A DNA stretch of 64,000 bases from Ornithodoros turicata (GCF_037126465.1 NC_088201.1:4841001-4905000); one strand, 5' to 3'; numbered from the stretch's first letter, positions 32,863 through 43,967 are shown. The notes: generated from the letters alone by a model not told the origin. Program-made: numbers and translations.

Positions 32863-33229
32863 AGGAACTCTGGGAAGTATGGACGCCACACACAAAAACG
32901 AAGTGGAGCACAGAGCTCGCATGCCTTAAATACTGCTTTGTTCATCGGGGTTCATTTTTGTTCATCTTAAAAATTAATGGGAGTAGAGTTATACAGGTAG
33001 AAAAATAAAAATTAATAGATATACGCAACATAGTGTGTCTGCGAAAATTAATAATGAGAAACATTCGCTGATAGCGCATTTATATTTCGTTTATATTGAA
33101 CCTTTCAGGGCGTTGTTTTTATGAAGCAAAATAAATAAAGTTGCCTCCTCGTCCCTGAAAGTAAAATTACGCTCGTGCCATATACGAACCTCGGACCTAT
33201 ACACCATACACGCTCCATATACCTATACG

Positions 33230-33759
33230 CAGTGATGGCCACTAACTACTTCTACAGTAGTTTAACTATAACTACTAACTACTTCGCGATGGAGTAGTTT
33301 AACTAGAAGTTCAACTACTTTTCAGAGGAGGTAGTTAAAACTACTTCTTCAACTACATCTCTAACTACTTAACGTTGTCCATCGACACGAATCCCCTTCT
33401 ATAGCGTTCTTGGACACCTAAATATGAATCACAAGCAGTGATAAAAGTGAAGATTTAGTACACATGCACGGCACAATTGTTCTGCACGTCCGTTCTCATC
33501 AAACAATCAAGGTATCAAGGTAGTCAATCATCAATCAAGGTAAAAGTCGGAAGCACAATCGTGCCGTAAAGCTTGCGGCAAAATCGGAAGTAGTTGGCGC
33601 CTGCAGTAACCTAACTACTGTAGTTAACGACTCGAAATAGTAGTTTAACTAGTAGTTGCACACTACATTTCTGCAAGTAGTTGATAACTACTTTTTAACT
33701 ACAATCAGGTAGTTTAACTAGTAGTTTAACTACATGTAGTTAACTACTGGCCATCACTG
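33230..33759. mobile_element. hAT-like MITE K, copy 1 (msx intron)
   Basis: CAGTGATGGCCACTAAC ... GTTAACTACTGGCCATCACTG, with the 8-bp duplication CCTATACG at 33222-33229 and 33760-33767. Both subterminal zones are made of short GTAGTT/AACTAC units around a unique centre. Confidence 0.9.
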
Positions 33760-34323
33760 CCTATACGAACCATATACGCTCGGACCTATACGAAGCCTTA
33801 TTATGTTCCACCTGCACAGTATATACGGGCTCAACACTGACACGTATTTACAAGCATCTATACACCCTATGTGCTGTAAATTAGGAGTATACAAAGGCGT
33901 CGGAACCGATAAGGGCTAAAGGGCCGCGGGGAAGATTCCACAAAGAGCGTCCGTAAACTGTTTGCTAGTACATAAATACGTGTGCGGTATACATCCGACA
34001 ACTTTTAAACGGTGCCTCCGGGCGAAAGGTTATCTCGCTTGTCGCAATAAGACTGTTTAGAAAAAAAATAAAGAAAGAAAGAAAGAAAATGAAGCAAATA
34101 TGCAGAAAGTGAAGTTGCTCGAAGCGTCGAGAATCCAGCGAAGACTATATGTTGCATTTGGAACGCAACGCTAGACTCGATTTTTTTTTTTAATATCAGT
34201 TAAAGAATAACGAAGCTATTATTGACGTACAATGTTAGTAAATATTTATAAAAAGGTATTGCAATTAGAGAGAAATCGATCGTGTCACCGTGCGAGTTAA
34301 TAGCGTCTTAACTTTCAGCCCTA

Positions 34324-34572
34324 CACTCTTAAAAATGAACTTCACCACATAGCACGCTCCTAGCCAACCATCATCTCGAATGATATCGCTATGTGCCTTG
34401 ATTTGTTCAAAACGGTAGGCGTACGCCTTTTTTGTGACACTTATGCCGTTCATAATTGTCACAAAAAAAGGCGTACGCCCCCGTTTTCAACAAATCAGGG
34501 CAGGAAACGATATCATTCGAGATGTTGGTTGAATAGGAGCGTGCTTTACGGTGAAGTTAATTTTTAAGAGTG
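34324..34572. mobile_element. Family A1 MITE (msx intron)
   Basis: CACTCTTAAAAATG ... TTTTTAAGAGTG with TA on both sides. The right arm is more diverged (GTTGGTTGAATAGGAG). Confidence 0.9.
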
Positions 34573-34841
34573 TAGCCCATATGTTTTGCGGCACAATTCA
34601 TCTTTCGCATAACGTACTTATCGGAAACGTGTCTCTGCAGCCCAGTTGGACTGCTTCACCGCCTTGTGAGACAATTTAAGATATGCCTCGAAATGTTAGC
34701 AGCGACACGACCTCGCATATTATGATGACGATGATGATTTGGCTGTTTTGTTTTCCCCCAAAGTCATCGCAAAGGATGAGCATACTGGAACCGAAAGACG
34801 CAATAGTGAGTTTTAGTGTACCGTACACTATCGCCTTTGCG

Positions 34842-34935
34842 TACGTAAGGGATAGCGCTGGTGATTTTGCGCACACGCAATACATAAGGAAAGCTTCACG
34901 CAGTGCGCAGAAACACCAACGCTATCCCTTACGTT
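34842..34935. repeat. Short hairpin element (msx intron)
   Basis: ACGTAAGGGATAGCGCTGGTG pairs with CACCAACGCTATCCCTTACGT (one mismatch) around about 50 bp. A very small MITE is the simplest reading. Confidence 0.6.
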
Positions 34936-35124
34936 CGAAAAACAGAACTTGACCACATAACATGGTGAAAGCCAATCATTGCACAGAATGATATGCCGTT
35001 ATCACTCCCGATTTGTGGAAAGCGGGGGGCGTACGCCATTTTTTTTAACTTTATAAGTGTTCCAAAAAAGAGGCGCACGCCTCCCGATTTTATCCAATCA
35101 GGGGTCAGAACGATGTTATTCGGG
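34936..35124. mobile_element. Diverged family A/B-type MITE, truncated at right
   Basis: AAAAACAGAACTTGACCAC at left is the B-type end without CACTCT. Next come GATATGCCGTTATCACTC and a GGCGTACGCC core. The right arm stops at ATTCGGGATGG where element E begins. Confidence 0.6.
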
Positions 35125-36081
35125 ATGGCACTAACCGAAGAACTTTCGTTTTTACAAGTATCTGTCCGATACCACACTCTTAAAAATGAACTTCACCGCA
35201 TAGCACGCTCCTAGCCAACCGTAATCTTGAAGTATATCGTTATCTGCCCTGATTTGTTGAAAACGGGAGGCGTACGCCTTTTTTGTGACACTTATGCTGT
35301 TCATAATTGTCACAGAAAAGGCGTACGCCTCCCGTTTTCAACAAATCAGGGCAGATAACGATATCATTCGAGATAACGGTTGGCTAGGAGCGTGCTATGC
35401 GGTGAAGTTCATTTTTAAGAGTGCACCTACAAGCTGTGCACCGTGTGAATGAGTGGGAGGTGCTCATTTTTTTAAAAATAAACATTCAAATGAGTTTCGT
35501 GAAAAACATCTTCTTACAACAACTTCTAAAGCCGGGCGCCGTCGGAATTAAAATGGATACTTCTCCTATTGTGACCTTCAGTAGACACATTTTACAGAAA
35601 AATCTGCCACCGAAGCGGGTCATTTGTTGCAGTAATTAATTGGTTTCGGTTTACATATTTTTGTCGCGGCTGGTCGCGGTGAGGCGCAAAAAGGACGCTC
35701 TTCTACTCCCTTATCCACCAATGAATTACGTCCTTTTGCGCTTCGCCGTGACCAGCCGCGATAAAAAATATGTAAACCGAAACCAATTAATTACTGCAAC
35801 AAATGACCCGCTTCGGTGGCAGATTTTTCTCTAAAATGGTGTCCACTGAAGGTCACAATAGGAGTAGTACCCATTTTAATGCCGACGGCGCCCCGCTTTA
35901 GAAATTATGTTTTTCACGAAACTTACTCGAATCTTTATTTAAATAATGAGCACCTCCCACTCATTCACACGGTGCGCAGCTTGTGGGTGGTATCGGACAG
36001 ATACTTGCAAAAAAGAAAGTTCTTCGGTCAGTGCATCGGTTCGCGAATTATTTAGTCCGGGGATTTAAGTTAAACAGCCTG
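35125..36081. mobile_element. Element E, long foldback with arms of about 330 bp (msx intron)
   Basis: GCACTAACCGAAGAACTTTC at 35126 faces GAAAGTTCTTCGGTCAGTGC at 36016-36035, and the whole interior apart from the inserted A1 MITE (35175-35423) is inverted around about 35707. The right side continues outward to AAACAGCCTG, a mariner-like end followed by TA. The matching outermost left end is missing. Confidence 0.85.
35175..35423. mobile_element. Family A1 MITE inserted in the left arm of element E
   Basis: CACTCTTAAAAATG ... TTTTTAAGAGTG, flanked by CA on both sides. The right arm of E at about 35975-35992 holds the same sequence without the insertion. Confidence 0.9.
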
Positions 36082-36252
36082 TATATACTTTCCTGCGTCG
36101 CTCAATTTATATATTTTAAAAAATCTGAAAAAAAATATTTACTCGGTCGTAAATTTGATTAATAAAACAACTGGCTGGTGAAGAACGCACCGCATTTCCA
36201 GACAGCAATCTAATATTATACTGCGCATCGAGTATGTTGTTTAGTGAGCGTT

Positions 36253-36487
36253 CACTCTTAAAAATGAACTTCACCGCATAGCACGCTCCTAGCCAACCAT
36301 AATCTCGAATGATATCGTTATCTGCCGTGATTTGTCGAAAACGGGAGGCGTACACCTTTTTTTGTGACAATTATGAACAGCATAAGCGTCACAAAAAAGG
36401 CGTACGCCCCCAGTGCTGATAACGATATCATTCGAGATGATGGTTGGTTAGGAGTGTGCTATGCGGTGAAGTTCTGTTTTTAGAGTG
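36253..36487. mobile_element. Chimeric family A/B MITE (msx intron)
   Basis: The left terminus is A type (CACTCTTAAAAATGAAC) and the right terminus is B type (AGTTCTGTTTTTAGAGTG). The flanks do not match (TT and TA). The right arm also lacks the CAACAAATC block. Confidence 0.85.
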
Positions 36488-37855
36488 TAGTATATTCCCT
36501 TATCATATAGCGTTGTCACGCGATCATCTCAGATGATCCCTAAATGGGTCGTGATCCGTGTTATTAGGCTTGTCCCAGGGAATGCCCCACCCGCTTTTCG
36601 GTTTGCCACGCTCCAAATTGATCGTGTATCAGCATCAAACTGTCCAAATGTGCCCTTAGTGGGTACCAGTTTCTAGTGTCAATATATACAGCGTGCATTC
36701 ACGAAACTGCGTGCATGTTGCACGCCTGATTCCATGACAGATGACAGCATGACCATGTGTTTACTGCAAGTTCGACGCGTTTATGATTTGATTTGTAGAC
36801 ATATGTAGCTCCTTGTTTGTGTGCTGTTGCTTACCTACAGAAAGATCAATGCGTGATTTTTTTTTTTTTCATATATAAAGTATAGCCGCCCAAATTCGGT
36901 CATTTATTTTTTTAGTCTAAATATTACAGCCGAAAAATCCCATTTTTCTGTACAAAATACACGCCGCCGAATTCCCCTCAAAATAAATGCCGAAATTGGA
37001 AACCCCACGCGTAACTGATACGCATAATTCAAAGTATCATTCGCTCGTATAGTCCTTGCATGGTTTCCAGCATCTATCTCCGACCCAAGAACTATATAGT
37101 CGTGGCTTATGTGTCCAAAAACGCTGCTACAAGTTCAAAGACAACTACCCTGTAGCGTACATACGTGAAATTACGGTAAAATCGGAGAGCGCGTTCTCGC
37201 CGAGTTGATCGTGCAGAGGTCATTCCAAGTTTAACTGTATCCTGGAGTTTGTACGTGACACATATATACGCAGACCTGAAACTGGTGAATGAAACATCCC
37301 CTCCCTTGACTTGCGAGGTCAGCCACAAGGTCTCGAGAGAGGACATCCCATGTAACGTCCATACATGTGTTCACAAATTATGCCATTACAGCTACAGTCC
37401 CGGTCTTAGCTGGGAAGTTGCAAGTTTTCTTCCAGTCGAAAAGCAAAGGGACGCGAGGTTACAATTCTAGAATGAATTCGAGTTTAAAACCTTTCCATTT
37501 TGGCCACGGAAGGGTTCCAATCAAGGTTGAACTCCTTCGCCAATTGGTGGAGTGCTATATACCGGAAGTAACTTATGCGTGGGGTAACTTAATGGAGCTT
37601 ATAGAAAGCTGGTCACCCCCTAAAACTTTCCTGGCGGATAATGCGATGATCACTTGGGAGGCTATGGATCCCTTTCAATTTAATAACTGCCAAAGTCAGA
37701 CGGCATGGGTTCCAGGAACGTCTCTGTTTTTCTCAACCAAATTTAATGCCACAGAATAAGCTTCGGACATGACGCGCAGAAAGGTACTATGAGCAAATGC
37801 TGTCGCAAGAGGTGTCATAAAGGTGTCAAAATCAGCTTTGAGTGCCTTACTATAT
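36488..37855. other. msx intron sequence with few repeats
   Basis: 36880-37010 has recurring CCGAAAA/CCGAATT/CCGAAATT motifs like those at 56437-56580. Open frame 37367-37759 (+) is on the opposite strand to msx and has no known domain. Confidence 0.3.
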
Positions 37856-38175
37856 CACTGTAAACTGAAAGACACCCTTATGGGTGTAAATGGTTTGTCC
37901 TATAACTCACACCACGTTTTACAGCGTATCGTCTGGAACACCCTTTTTAGAGGGTGTATTCTGTGTAAAACAGAAACAAATTGTGTAACAATCTTATACG
38001 ATCTCCTAAAAGGGTGTATAAAAGGTGCAAAAGACGGTATTTTCAAGGAAAATCACCCTTTCAAATGGTGTTTACACCCTCTAAAAAGGGTGTTCCAGAC
38101 CATACGCTGTAAAAAGTGGTGCGAGTTATAGGACAAGCCATTTACACCCACAAGGGTGTTTTTCAGTTTACAGTG
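37856..38175. mobile_element. Element J, foldback MITE (msx intron)
   Basis: CACTGTAAACTGAAAGACAC ... TTTTTCAGTTTACAGTG. The arms continue through GGTGTAAATGG, TTGTCCTATAACTC and GTCTGGAACACCC, making a palindrome of about 140-bp arms. Confidence 0.85.
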
Positions 38176-38364
38176 TAAGATCCTCGCTCATTGAGTTTCA
38201 CTCCATCTTGTTTGATTTCTATGTACGTAACGTTTCATTTAATATCCCTCGCGGTCCCTCCTTGAAACACTTCCTGCTGAACGACTACTTGTAGTGGTCA
38301 GCTAAGCTAACCACTACAATGCTGCACGACAGACCTGAAAGCGCATCAAAGAAATGTGACTCAC

Positions 38365-38593
38365 CGAGACTCGCGGCGGCCGACGTCCGCGTGAACCAAG
38401 CGCTCCAGGGCAGGGCCTGTTCCGGCGGCAAGCAATACTCCTGAACTGCGGCCTCATGAGCGCTCGACGAACTGGTCACTTGCGCCTCTTGAACGTCTCG
38501 AGGCCCGCTGCTCACGACGTCAGCTAAGAGGGCCTCGACGGAGAACGGCGTAAACTTCTTGGCAACACCAGCACTGGGCTGCAGACCCGTCAT
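38365..38593 (-). CDS. Msx: Msx/Drop homeobox protein, exon 1 (N-terminus)
   Basis: The minus-strand coding exon runs from ATG at 38593-38591 to a consensus donor (CTCG then GTGAGT). It encodes 76 residues plus one base, in phase with exon 2. Residues 16-25, PFSVEALLAD, are the EH1-like repression motif that Msx proteins use to recruit Groucho-type co-repressors, and the same motif sits near the N-terminus in known Msx proteins. The chosen start has ACC before ATG and lies 15 codons before the motif. The frame is open upstream to 38851, but that part (Cys/Arg-rich) has no Msx character and is treated as 5' untranslated. The joined protein of 210 residues is short for the family. A further upstream start or an extra exon cannot be excluded. 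Confidence 0.85.
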
Positions 38594-39070
38594 GGTGTGG
38601 ACTGGCGCGATAGAGAAGAGACCGACGGGCTTTCCGCTTAGCAGACGACGGGAGGCGGGCACTGAGCCGCCATTGGTCGGACGCTTGGCGCCCCCTTCTT
38701 CGTAACCCTCTATCGGAGGGAGGCACCGCCTGCCATGGAGGGTCTGGTAATGACGACTTCTGCGAAAGTGGCAATTCTGGCAATTACCCCCACGCGATGG
38801 ATGCAGGTGGCGGCTGTCCAGCAGACGCGTTGGGAGGTCAAGTGGCTGCATCGTTTCAAATGGCTGTCATTAACAGTTTAGCGCTGGATGAAGGGCGGGT
38901 TCGGATGAACATGTGATGATGTTTTGAGCAAGTGCGAGAAACACAGGAAGCCTTCCTTCCGAGGACACGCTTCCTTAACCATATCGATTTCTGGGGACGC
39001 TGGTGATATCGTTTAGTTGGCTGCGGCGAACGGCAATGTTAATGGCGAGTTGAGTTAGAGACCGGAACTT
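38594..39070 (-). promoter_or_regulatory. msx 5' untranslated and promoter-proximal region
   Basis: About 480 bp between the start codon and the first upstream SINE, without recognised transposons. No clear TATA box could be placed, so the transcription start is unknown. Confidence 0.4.
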
Positions 39071-39074
39071 TCTC

Positions 39075-39225
39075 TTCTCCGCGTTAGCGCCATGTGTGGC
39101 TGTACGAGCGGTACACAGATGTGAACAGTGGAAAGAAGAGAGCGTCATGGGCCGACTTCACAGGGAACTGTTCCAAGGTCTGGGAAAACCTGAGACAGTA
39201 TATACAACCGGTGGTGGGATTCGAG
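39075..39225 (-). mobile_element. tRNA-derived SINE (type 1), minus strand, 5' truncated
   Basis: In reverse: GAATCCCACCACCGG, ACTGTCTCAGGTTTTCCC, AGTCGGCCCATGAC and the tail GCGCTAACGCGGAG. It sits about 0.5 kb upstream of the msx start codon, in the same orientation as the gene. Confidence 0.7.
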
Positions 39226-39559
39226 CTGTACCGGGGCCGTACCGAAATTATTTCGGATGTAACCGCACTGGAACTGAACACATAATAAAGCGACGAAGAA
39301 GCCCTTAAAAATCCCTAGTGTCAGAAACACGACGAAGACAAACAGTTAGTGGGCAAGCAACATCGTTCGAACCGCGCTTTAAAAAGTCACGTTTTTCTGT
39401 TCCGTTACTATACAGGGGAAAATATGATACTGAAAAAGTATCGGGTAAGAAATCAACTACTATACTAGGGGAGTATAGTCAGCAGCTCGTTGATCATGAG
39501 ATTACTCCGAATCCAAGAAGGGAAGGATAAGACTGGGTCGCGATGAAGAATAAAACGAC

Positions 39560-40140
39560 TAAAGTATATTTATGATCTATACCACGTGGCTATACTGATA
39601 TCCGACAATTGGTAATATATACCAGTTCCCATTTTCTAAACTAAAGAGAGTGATAATCTTGTATTCTATTTATTCGAAGGGACGCTATATCTCGAGTTTT
39701 CAATATAATTGGGATCAATTAATCTCGAAATAAGAAATAAATGAATATACTAAACGCGCGAGAGTCGCAATATAAATTTGCTCGCATCCAATTATGAATC
39801 TTATATAGTTGCCCTGATTCAGTTGGAATATATAGATATCCCAATATTAACTACGTGGGTTAGCGATGGCTTTCTATAGAGTACCGCGCGTAAAATGGCC
39901 GATTATGCGTTCACAACTCAATTGAGGAATTTCGTGCAACGTCTTCGAGCCGGTTAATATTATTCCATTCTCCCGGCCTTACTTCCCCAAAGCAGGAATC
40001 TGCCTCGTTGCGCGGAGTCTTTATATCTCCAGCTGCGAAGACGGACGTGTTTGCGCACGATTTGTTGCGCGTTCCACCGTCGATAAGACTTTCTCCTCGA
40101 GCCGACTTTTTCCGACTTTTATCGCGCAAATAGAAGCGTG
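39560..40140. promoter_or_regulatory. AT-rich upstream block, candidate msx regulatory DNA
   Basis: Lies 1.0-1.5 kb upstream of the msx start, is free of MITEs, and has ATCAATTAATCTCG, CCAATTATGAATC, ATTAACTACG and CCGGTTAATATTATT. Function is inferred from position and base composition only. Confidence 0.3.
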
Positions 40141-40178
40141 GAGACGAAGCGCCGCCGAGTGAATCGAGAGGTTACTAT

Positions 40179-40850
40179 CCGTGTATATTCACACGAGCGA
40201 CATCCTGACGGAATATTCTAGTGGAAGAAAAAGCGAAAACACTGCTGACAGAGCCCAAGTTCCGCCCTGTGTTATGTTGAGCATTCACACGATGCTGAAT
40301 ATATCGGGAGTGGCGTACTGCGCATTTAGCAGACGACACTTACCGTGTGTATTCACACGAGCGCCATTCCCCCAGAAGCGGAAGATACGAAAAGCGTCAT
40401 AGCTTTCTGCTGTCACGTGAGCGCGACCGCTCAACGACGTGTCTTGGCGTACACTGCTAACCGTGGGGAATGTCCTGCTACATCAGCCACAAGATATTCC
40501 GTAGCAGACGACAGGAAAACACGCAGACGGTGTCGTCTGCTAAGTGTCGTCTGCTAAATGCGCCAGCACGCCACGCCCGATATTCTGCACCGTGTGAATG
40601 CTCACATAACACGGGACGGAACTTCGTCTCTGTAAGCAGTGTTTTTTCTTTTTCTTCCACTAGAATATTCCGTGAGGATGTCGCTCGTGTGAATACACGG
40701 TTAGCAGACGACACCGTCAGAGTGTTTTCCTTGTCGTCTGCTACGGAATATCTTGTTGCTGTGACAGAATATCTGTGACAGCAGAAAGCTATGACGCTTT
40801 TCGCATCTTCGATCTGTTTCTGGGGGAATGTCGCTCATGTGAATACACGG
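40179..40850. mobile_element. Element N, outer copy with a second N inserted in it
   Basis: Ends CCGTGTATATTCACACG and the complement of CCGTGTATTCACATG, with TAT on both sides. It is interrupted at 40340-40342 (TTA) by the inverted inner copy and resumes at 40701 with TTAGCAGACGACACCG. Confidence 0.8.
40343..40700. mobile_element. Element N, inner copy (inverted)
   Basis: CCGTGTGTATTCACACGAG ... GTGTGAATACACGG, with the 3-bp duplication TTA (40340-40342 and 40701-40703). It has the same modules as the outer copy in reverse order. PIF/Harbinger-like by the 3-bp duplication. Confidence 0.8.
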
Positions 40851-41837
40851 TATATATTCCAAAGTAATTCTCCTACAGTTAATGAACAATTAGGCGAGCC
40901 AGGTGAGTCATACCGCTGCCACGCGGGCACGCAAAATTGACGTTAAGTGCTTAATGCATGGAGTCTGAATGCCATTCGTGGTGTCCAACACGGTAAACTT
41001 TAATGCCATTTTTGTCGGAATGACAGTTTTCGCCCCAACTCATTCTCCGATGTAACTCTTGCTGCATTCGTCTGCGCGGAGTCACAATTTAGTTTTTGAA
41101 TAAAACCTACTATGCACCGTGCAGCGCAATATTATTTCATAATTTGAGGTTACACAAGTATTCGTTTACGAAAGAAAATCCGGAGTTGTTTGAAATTTTC
41201 GTAGGCACAAAAGGAAAAGAACTCATGAGAGCGCCAAAATGGTAGAGACGCACAATAATTTTCTGAGTTGAGAACCTCCGTTGAAACTTAAAAATACATT
41301 TAGTATTACTGCATTTATTGGGATACTACGTATATACATGCACTTGCAGCCTGTTTATTAACATCTAAGTTTTTAAAGGGGGCATACATTTTAGTTGCCT
41401 ATAGTGAGCGAAAACAGCATCGACATCACGGCGTTTAATTTCATTACAAACTAACGACCTTCGTGGATAATACCATTCGGAAACCTAATGGCATTAGACG
41501 GTAATGTCTGCTCTGTCCGTGTACGTGGCACAGGTATAAAGAAACAGAAGGCATCGTGCGAAATACTTGGAAAATATGGCAGTCGTCGAAAAGGTCAGAG
41601 AGCGTCGCTGACCTTGCGTGCCCGATCCCTTCCAGGGGTAGGACGTAATAAAATCAGTGTGGTCTCATTTCCCAGTGAAAATTTGTCCGCCGCAGGGTCG
41701 CTCAACATCACTCATCCGTTCACGGGATCCCTGCAGGGTCTTCATTCGTTTACTTCATAATACCCCAAAAGGCCCTCGCAAACAGTTTATCCATTCTTGC
41801 AAGCAAATGCCCTTATTTAAGTGTTTCCCTTATATGG
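40851..41837. other. Unassigned spacer
   Basis: AT-rich, with no recognised repeats or exons. Confidence 0.3.
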
Positions 41838-42069
41838 TAGAGCACTAGCTGCACGGGCCGCATTCTTAGGCCCGAGCCCGGACTTCCTTTGATTTACCCG
41901 CCCGGGCCCGGCCCGGCGGCTGCATACCTAGCCCGCGGCCCGGGCCAGTAGCGGTCAAACCCAAGCCCAGCCCATAGGTCCGCAAAAAGAAAGCGTAACC
42001 CGACTCGGCCCGGCTCACGGGCCCGGGCTCGGGTTTCCGGGTAAGCCCGGGCCCACGTGCAGTGCTCTA
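41838..42069. mobile_element. hAT-like MITE, GC-rich (GCCCGGGC units)
   Basis: TAGAGCACTAGCTGCACGGG ... CCCACGTGCAGTGCTCTA. The interior is packed with CCCGGGC/GGCCCGG motifs in inverted arrangement. The flanks TTATATGG and CCCTATGG are only partly alike, so the duplication is uncertain. Confidence 0.65.
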
Positions 42070-42074
42070 CCCTA

Positions 42075-42128
42075 TGGTGATCTCAGTTGTCTCGCGACGT
42101 AAACACCCAATTATTTAAAAAAAAAATT
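42075..42128 (+). mobile_element. SINE (type 2) 3' end fragment
   Basis: GATCTCAGTTGTCTCGCGACG and AAACACCCAATTATT match the 3' end of the full SINE at 42533-42807. Confidence 0.7.
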
Positions 42129-42302
42129 ATTTTCTACCCTATGGTCCCAAACTACGGATTCACATGCCGTATTATTGGTTGCCATTCCGCAGCCGATTGC
42201 ACTTAATTAAATAAAGTGCCGAATAAATAATAACGATAGATAGTAATGAATGGGACGCTTGTTTTATCGTCTCCTATAAAGCGACATCCGAACGATACTC
42301 CT

Positions 42303-42480
42303 GAAACTCTTGTACAAAACAACAACTTTATTTCGGGATAATGGGTGGGGAGTTTCATCGCCGGGGGCGATGCTCTATACCCCATTGCTATGGAGGTGAA
42401 GCAGGGAATGAAGGAATGGGTCCCGTGGGTCCTCGAGGCTCTCTTCAAGCCTTTTTGGACGACACAGGACTTCGATCCTC
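42303..42480 (-). mobile_element. LINE 3' end (same family as 19737-20136)
   Basis: The minus strand ends GAAATAAAGTTGTTGTTTTG, preceded by CCCCGGCGATGAAACTCC, matching CGCCACAGGCGAT... in the other copy. Only the 3' terminal region is present. Confidence 0.65.
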
Positions 42481-42532
42481 ATTGTAACGGGAAACTCTTG
42501 TACCATTCAAACCAACTATATACGCATACAAC

Positions 42533-42807
42533 CGGCCTCGGTGGCTCACTCGGTAGCGTGTTCGCCTTCTGACCCCGAGATCGCGAGTTCGAACCCGGCC
42601 GAGGACGCCAGCAACTTGGTGGCAGGGTACAAGTTGCTTAGACACGCCGTCTTCCGCGAGGGACGTTAAATACGGGGTGCCGTGTGATGAGCTCTCATCG
42701 CACGTTAAAGAACCCTCAGGTGGGCAAAAGCAATCCACAGACCGACCGCTGTGGCGTCGCTCATGATCTCAGTTGTCTCGCGACGTAAACACCCAATTAT
42801 TATTACG
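42533..42807 (+). mobile_element. tRNA-derived SINE (type 2, Ruka-like), full length
   Basis: tRNA head with A box TGGCTCACTCGGTAG and B box CGAGTTCGAACCC, then a body containing CGTTAAAGAACCCTCAGGTG and CGTAAACACCC, ending in an AATTATTATT tail. The order of parts is like the tick SINE Ruka. Identity to Ruka itself is not claimed. Confidence 0.85.
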
Positions 42808-42846
42808 TATACAATGCGCACTACAGGTACAAGGGCTAATATAACC

Positions 42847-43135
42847 AGCTCCACGTGGCGTAGCGGTTATAGGATGATCGCCTTCTACGCCGACGCTGGG
42901 AGGTAACGCAGGCTCAAAACCCGGCTCTGCTGCCTCATGTTTTCCCTGGGTTTTCCGGCACACTTTCCAGACGAATGTCGACACACTTCCTCCTGAAGTC
43001 GACCCAGGAGGCACACTAACGCCCCACACATACACACTCTTTTTTGCTGTCCGCTTGCCATCGTCCACGTCTGTATATACGCTGCTCATAGCCACAGTTG
43101 TGTCGCGGTGCTAACGCGGAATTTAAAAAAATAAA
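42847..43135 (+). mobile_element. tRNA-derived SINE (type 1), nearly full length
   Basis: Head CACGTGGCGTAGCGGTTATAG and a degraded B box (GGCTCAAAACCC), body TTTTCCCTGGGTTTTCCGG and CCTGAAGTCGACCCAGGAGG, and a 3' part with GTGTCGCGGTGCTAACGCGG and an A-rich tail. Confidence 0.8.
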
Positions 43136-43185
43136 AGAGAGAACACATATGGCTTAATAGTGCAAGTCACTCTCCACATACCGTT

Positions 43186-43590
43186 CGCAATGAGCCACTT
43201 TTATGCGCACGTCAATCCTTTATTCTTTCTCGCGGGGCAATTAGGATGCGATGAACTCTGTCGCCGGTGGATCATAAACAGCAGCACGCGAACCGACATA
43301 ATGGGCAACCTTCTCCGAAGGTCCGAGTTGTTTGAGCACCCGCGGCGGGCCTTCCTAATTGAGCCCTGCCAATTAGTGAACTCCGTCTCTCCGAGAAGCA
43401 AGTGCTCGTCAAACTGCCATTAACCAGCAGCCGGTGCGCGCAGCGGGACCCCCTCGCGCACAAGTTCTTTTGGGACACGGACCCCCGAACTCACAAAGCA
43501 ATCACTTGTCTCGGAGTGTTGTAAGGGAAATGCTTTCTTCAATCACACTGGGGGTCGTTCGCAGGGGTGAAGAAGGGGCCCCCGTTAATT
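43186..43590. promoter_or_regulatory. Candidate regulatory block upstream of msx
   Basis: No transposon signatures. Homeodomain-type cores GGGCAATTAGG, CCTAATTGAG, GCCAATTAGTG, GCCATTAACC and GTTAATTACTTG, with TTTATTC and ATCATAAA, recur within 400 bp. It is 4.6 kb upstream of the msx start. Inference only. Confidence 0.35.
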
Positions 43591-43967
43591 ACTTGGACTT
43601 CCGCGAAATCGCGCTAACTGCCAAAAAGATTTTTGTGACCGACGAATATAGAGTTGTTTTCGCGAGGTCCTCCGGTGGTCGGCGCCCGCAGAGTTCGCAA
43701 GAAGGGCAGTTAATCTCCAGAAGCTTGCCGTGCCGTTTGCGGTTGGACCCTATGGAATCAAGCTGTGTCGGGGCCAGATGTATGGCATTGCACACTGGTG
43801 AGCACGAGGGACTCTTTTATGACACTTGTTTCTCGTGAAGACTTTCTTTGTGCAGGGAAGACAGCGCGTGTCCATCGGTCTTAGCCACGTTTTTTTTTTC
43901 TCTGCCTTTCGGTGCGATTGTAGCGAGACATTGATGGATCAATTAGATAGATCGCGTGAACTATATA

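Noticed and set aside
34265..34462. Rho-independent terminators or bacterial regulatory hairpins
   Set aside because: Strong GC hairpins followed by T runs occur here and in every other family A core (GGCGTACGCC then TTTTTT), but they are parts of MITE palindromes in eukaryotic DNA.
37367..37759. 130-codon plus-strand open frame in the msx intron
   Set aside because: Opposite strand to msx, no domain, no flanking splice signals recognised.
38285..38851. Full 188-codon minus-strand frame as a separate gene
   Set aside because: Only residues from the ATG at 38593 to the GTGAGT donor show Msx character. The rest is upstream untranslated sequence and intron read-through.
41838..42069. GC-rich block as a CpG island
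   Set aside because: Composition comes from repeated CCCGGGC units within inverted ends, so it is a transposon and not a promoter island.
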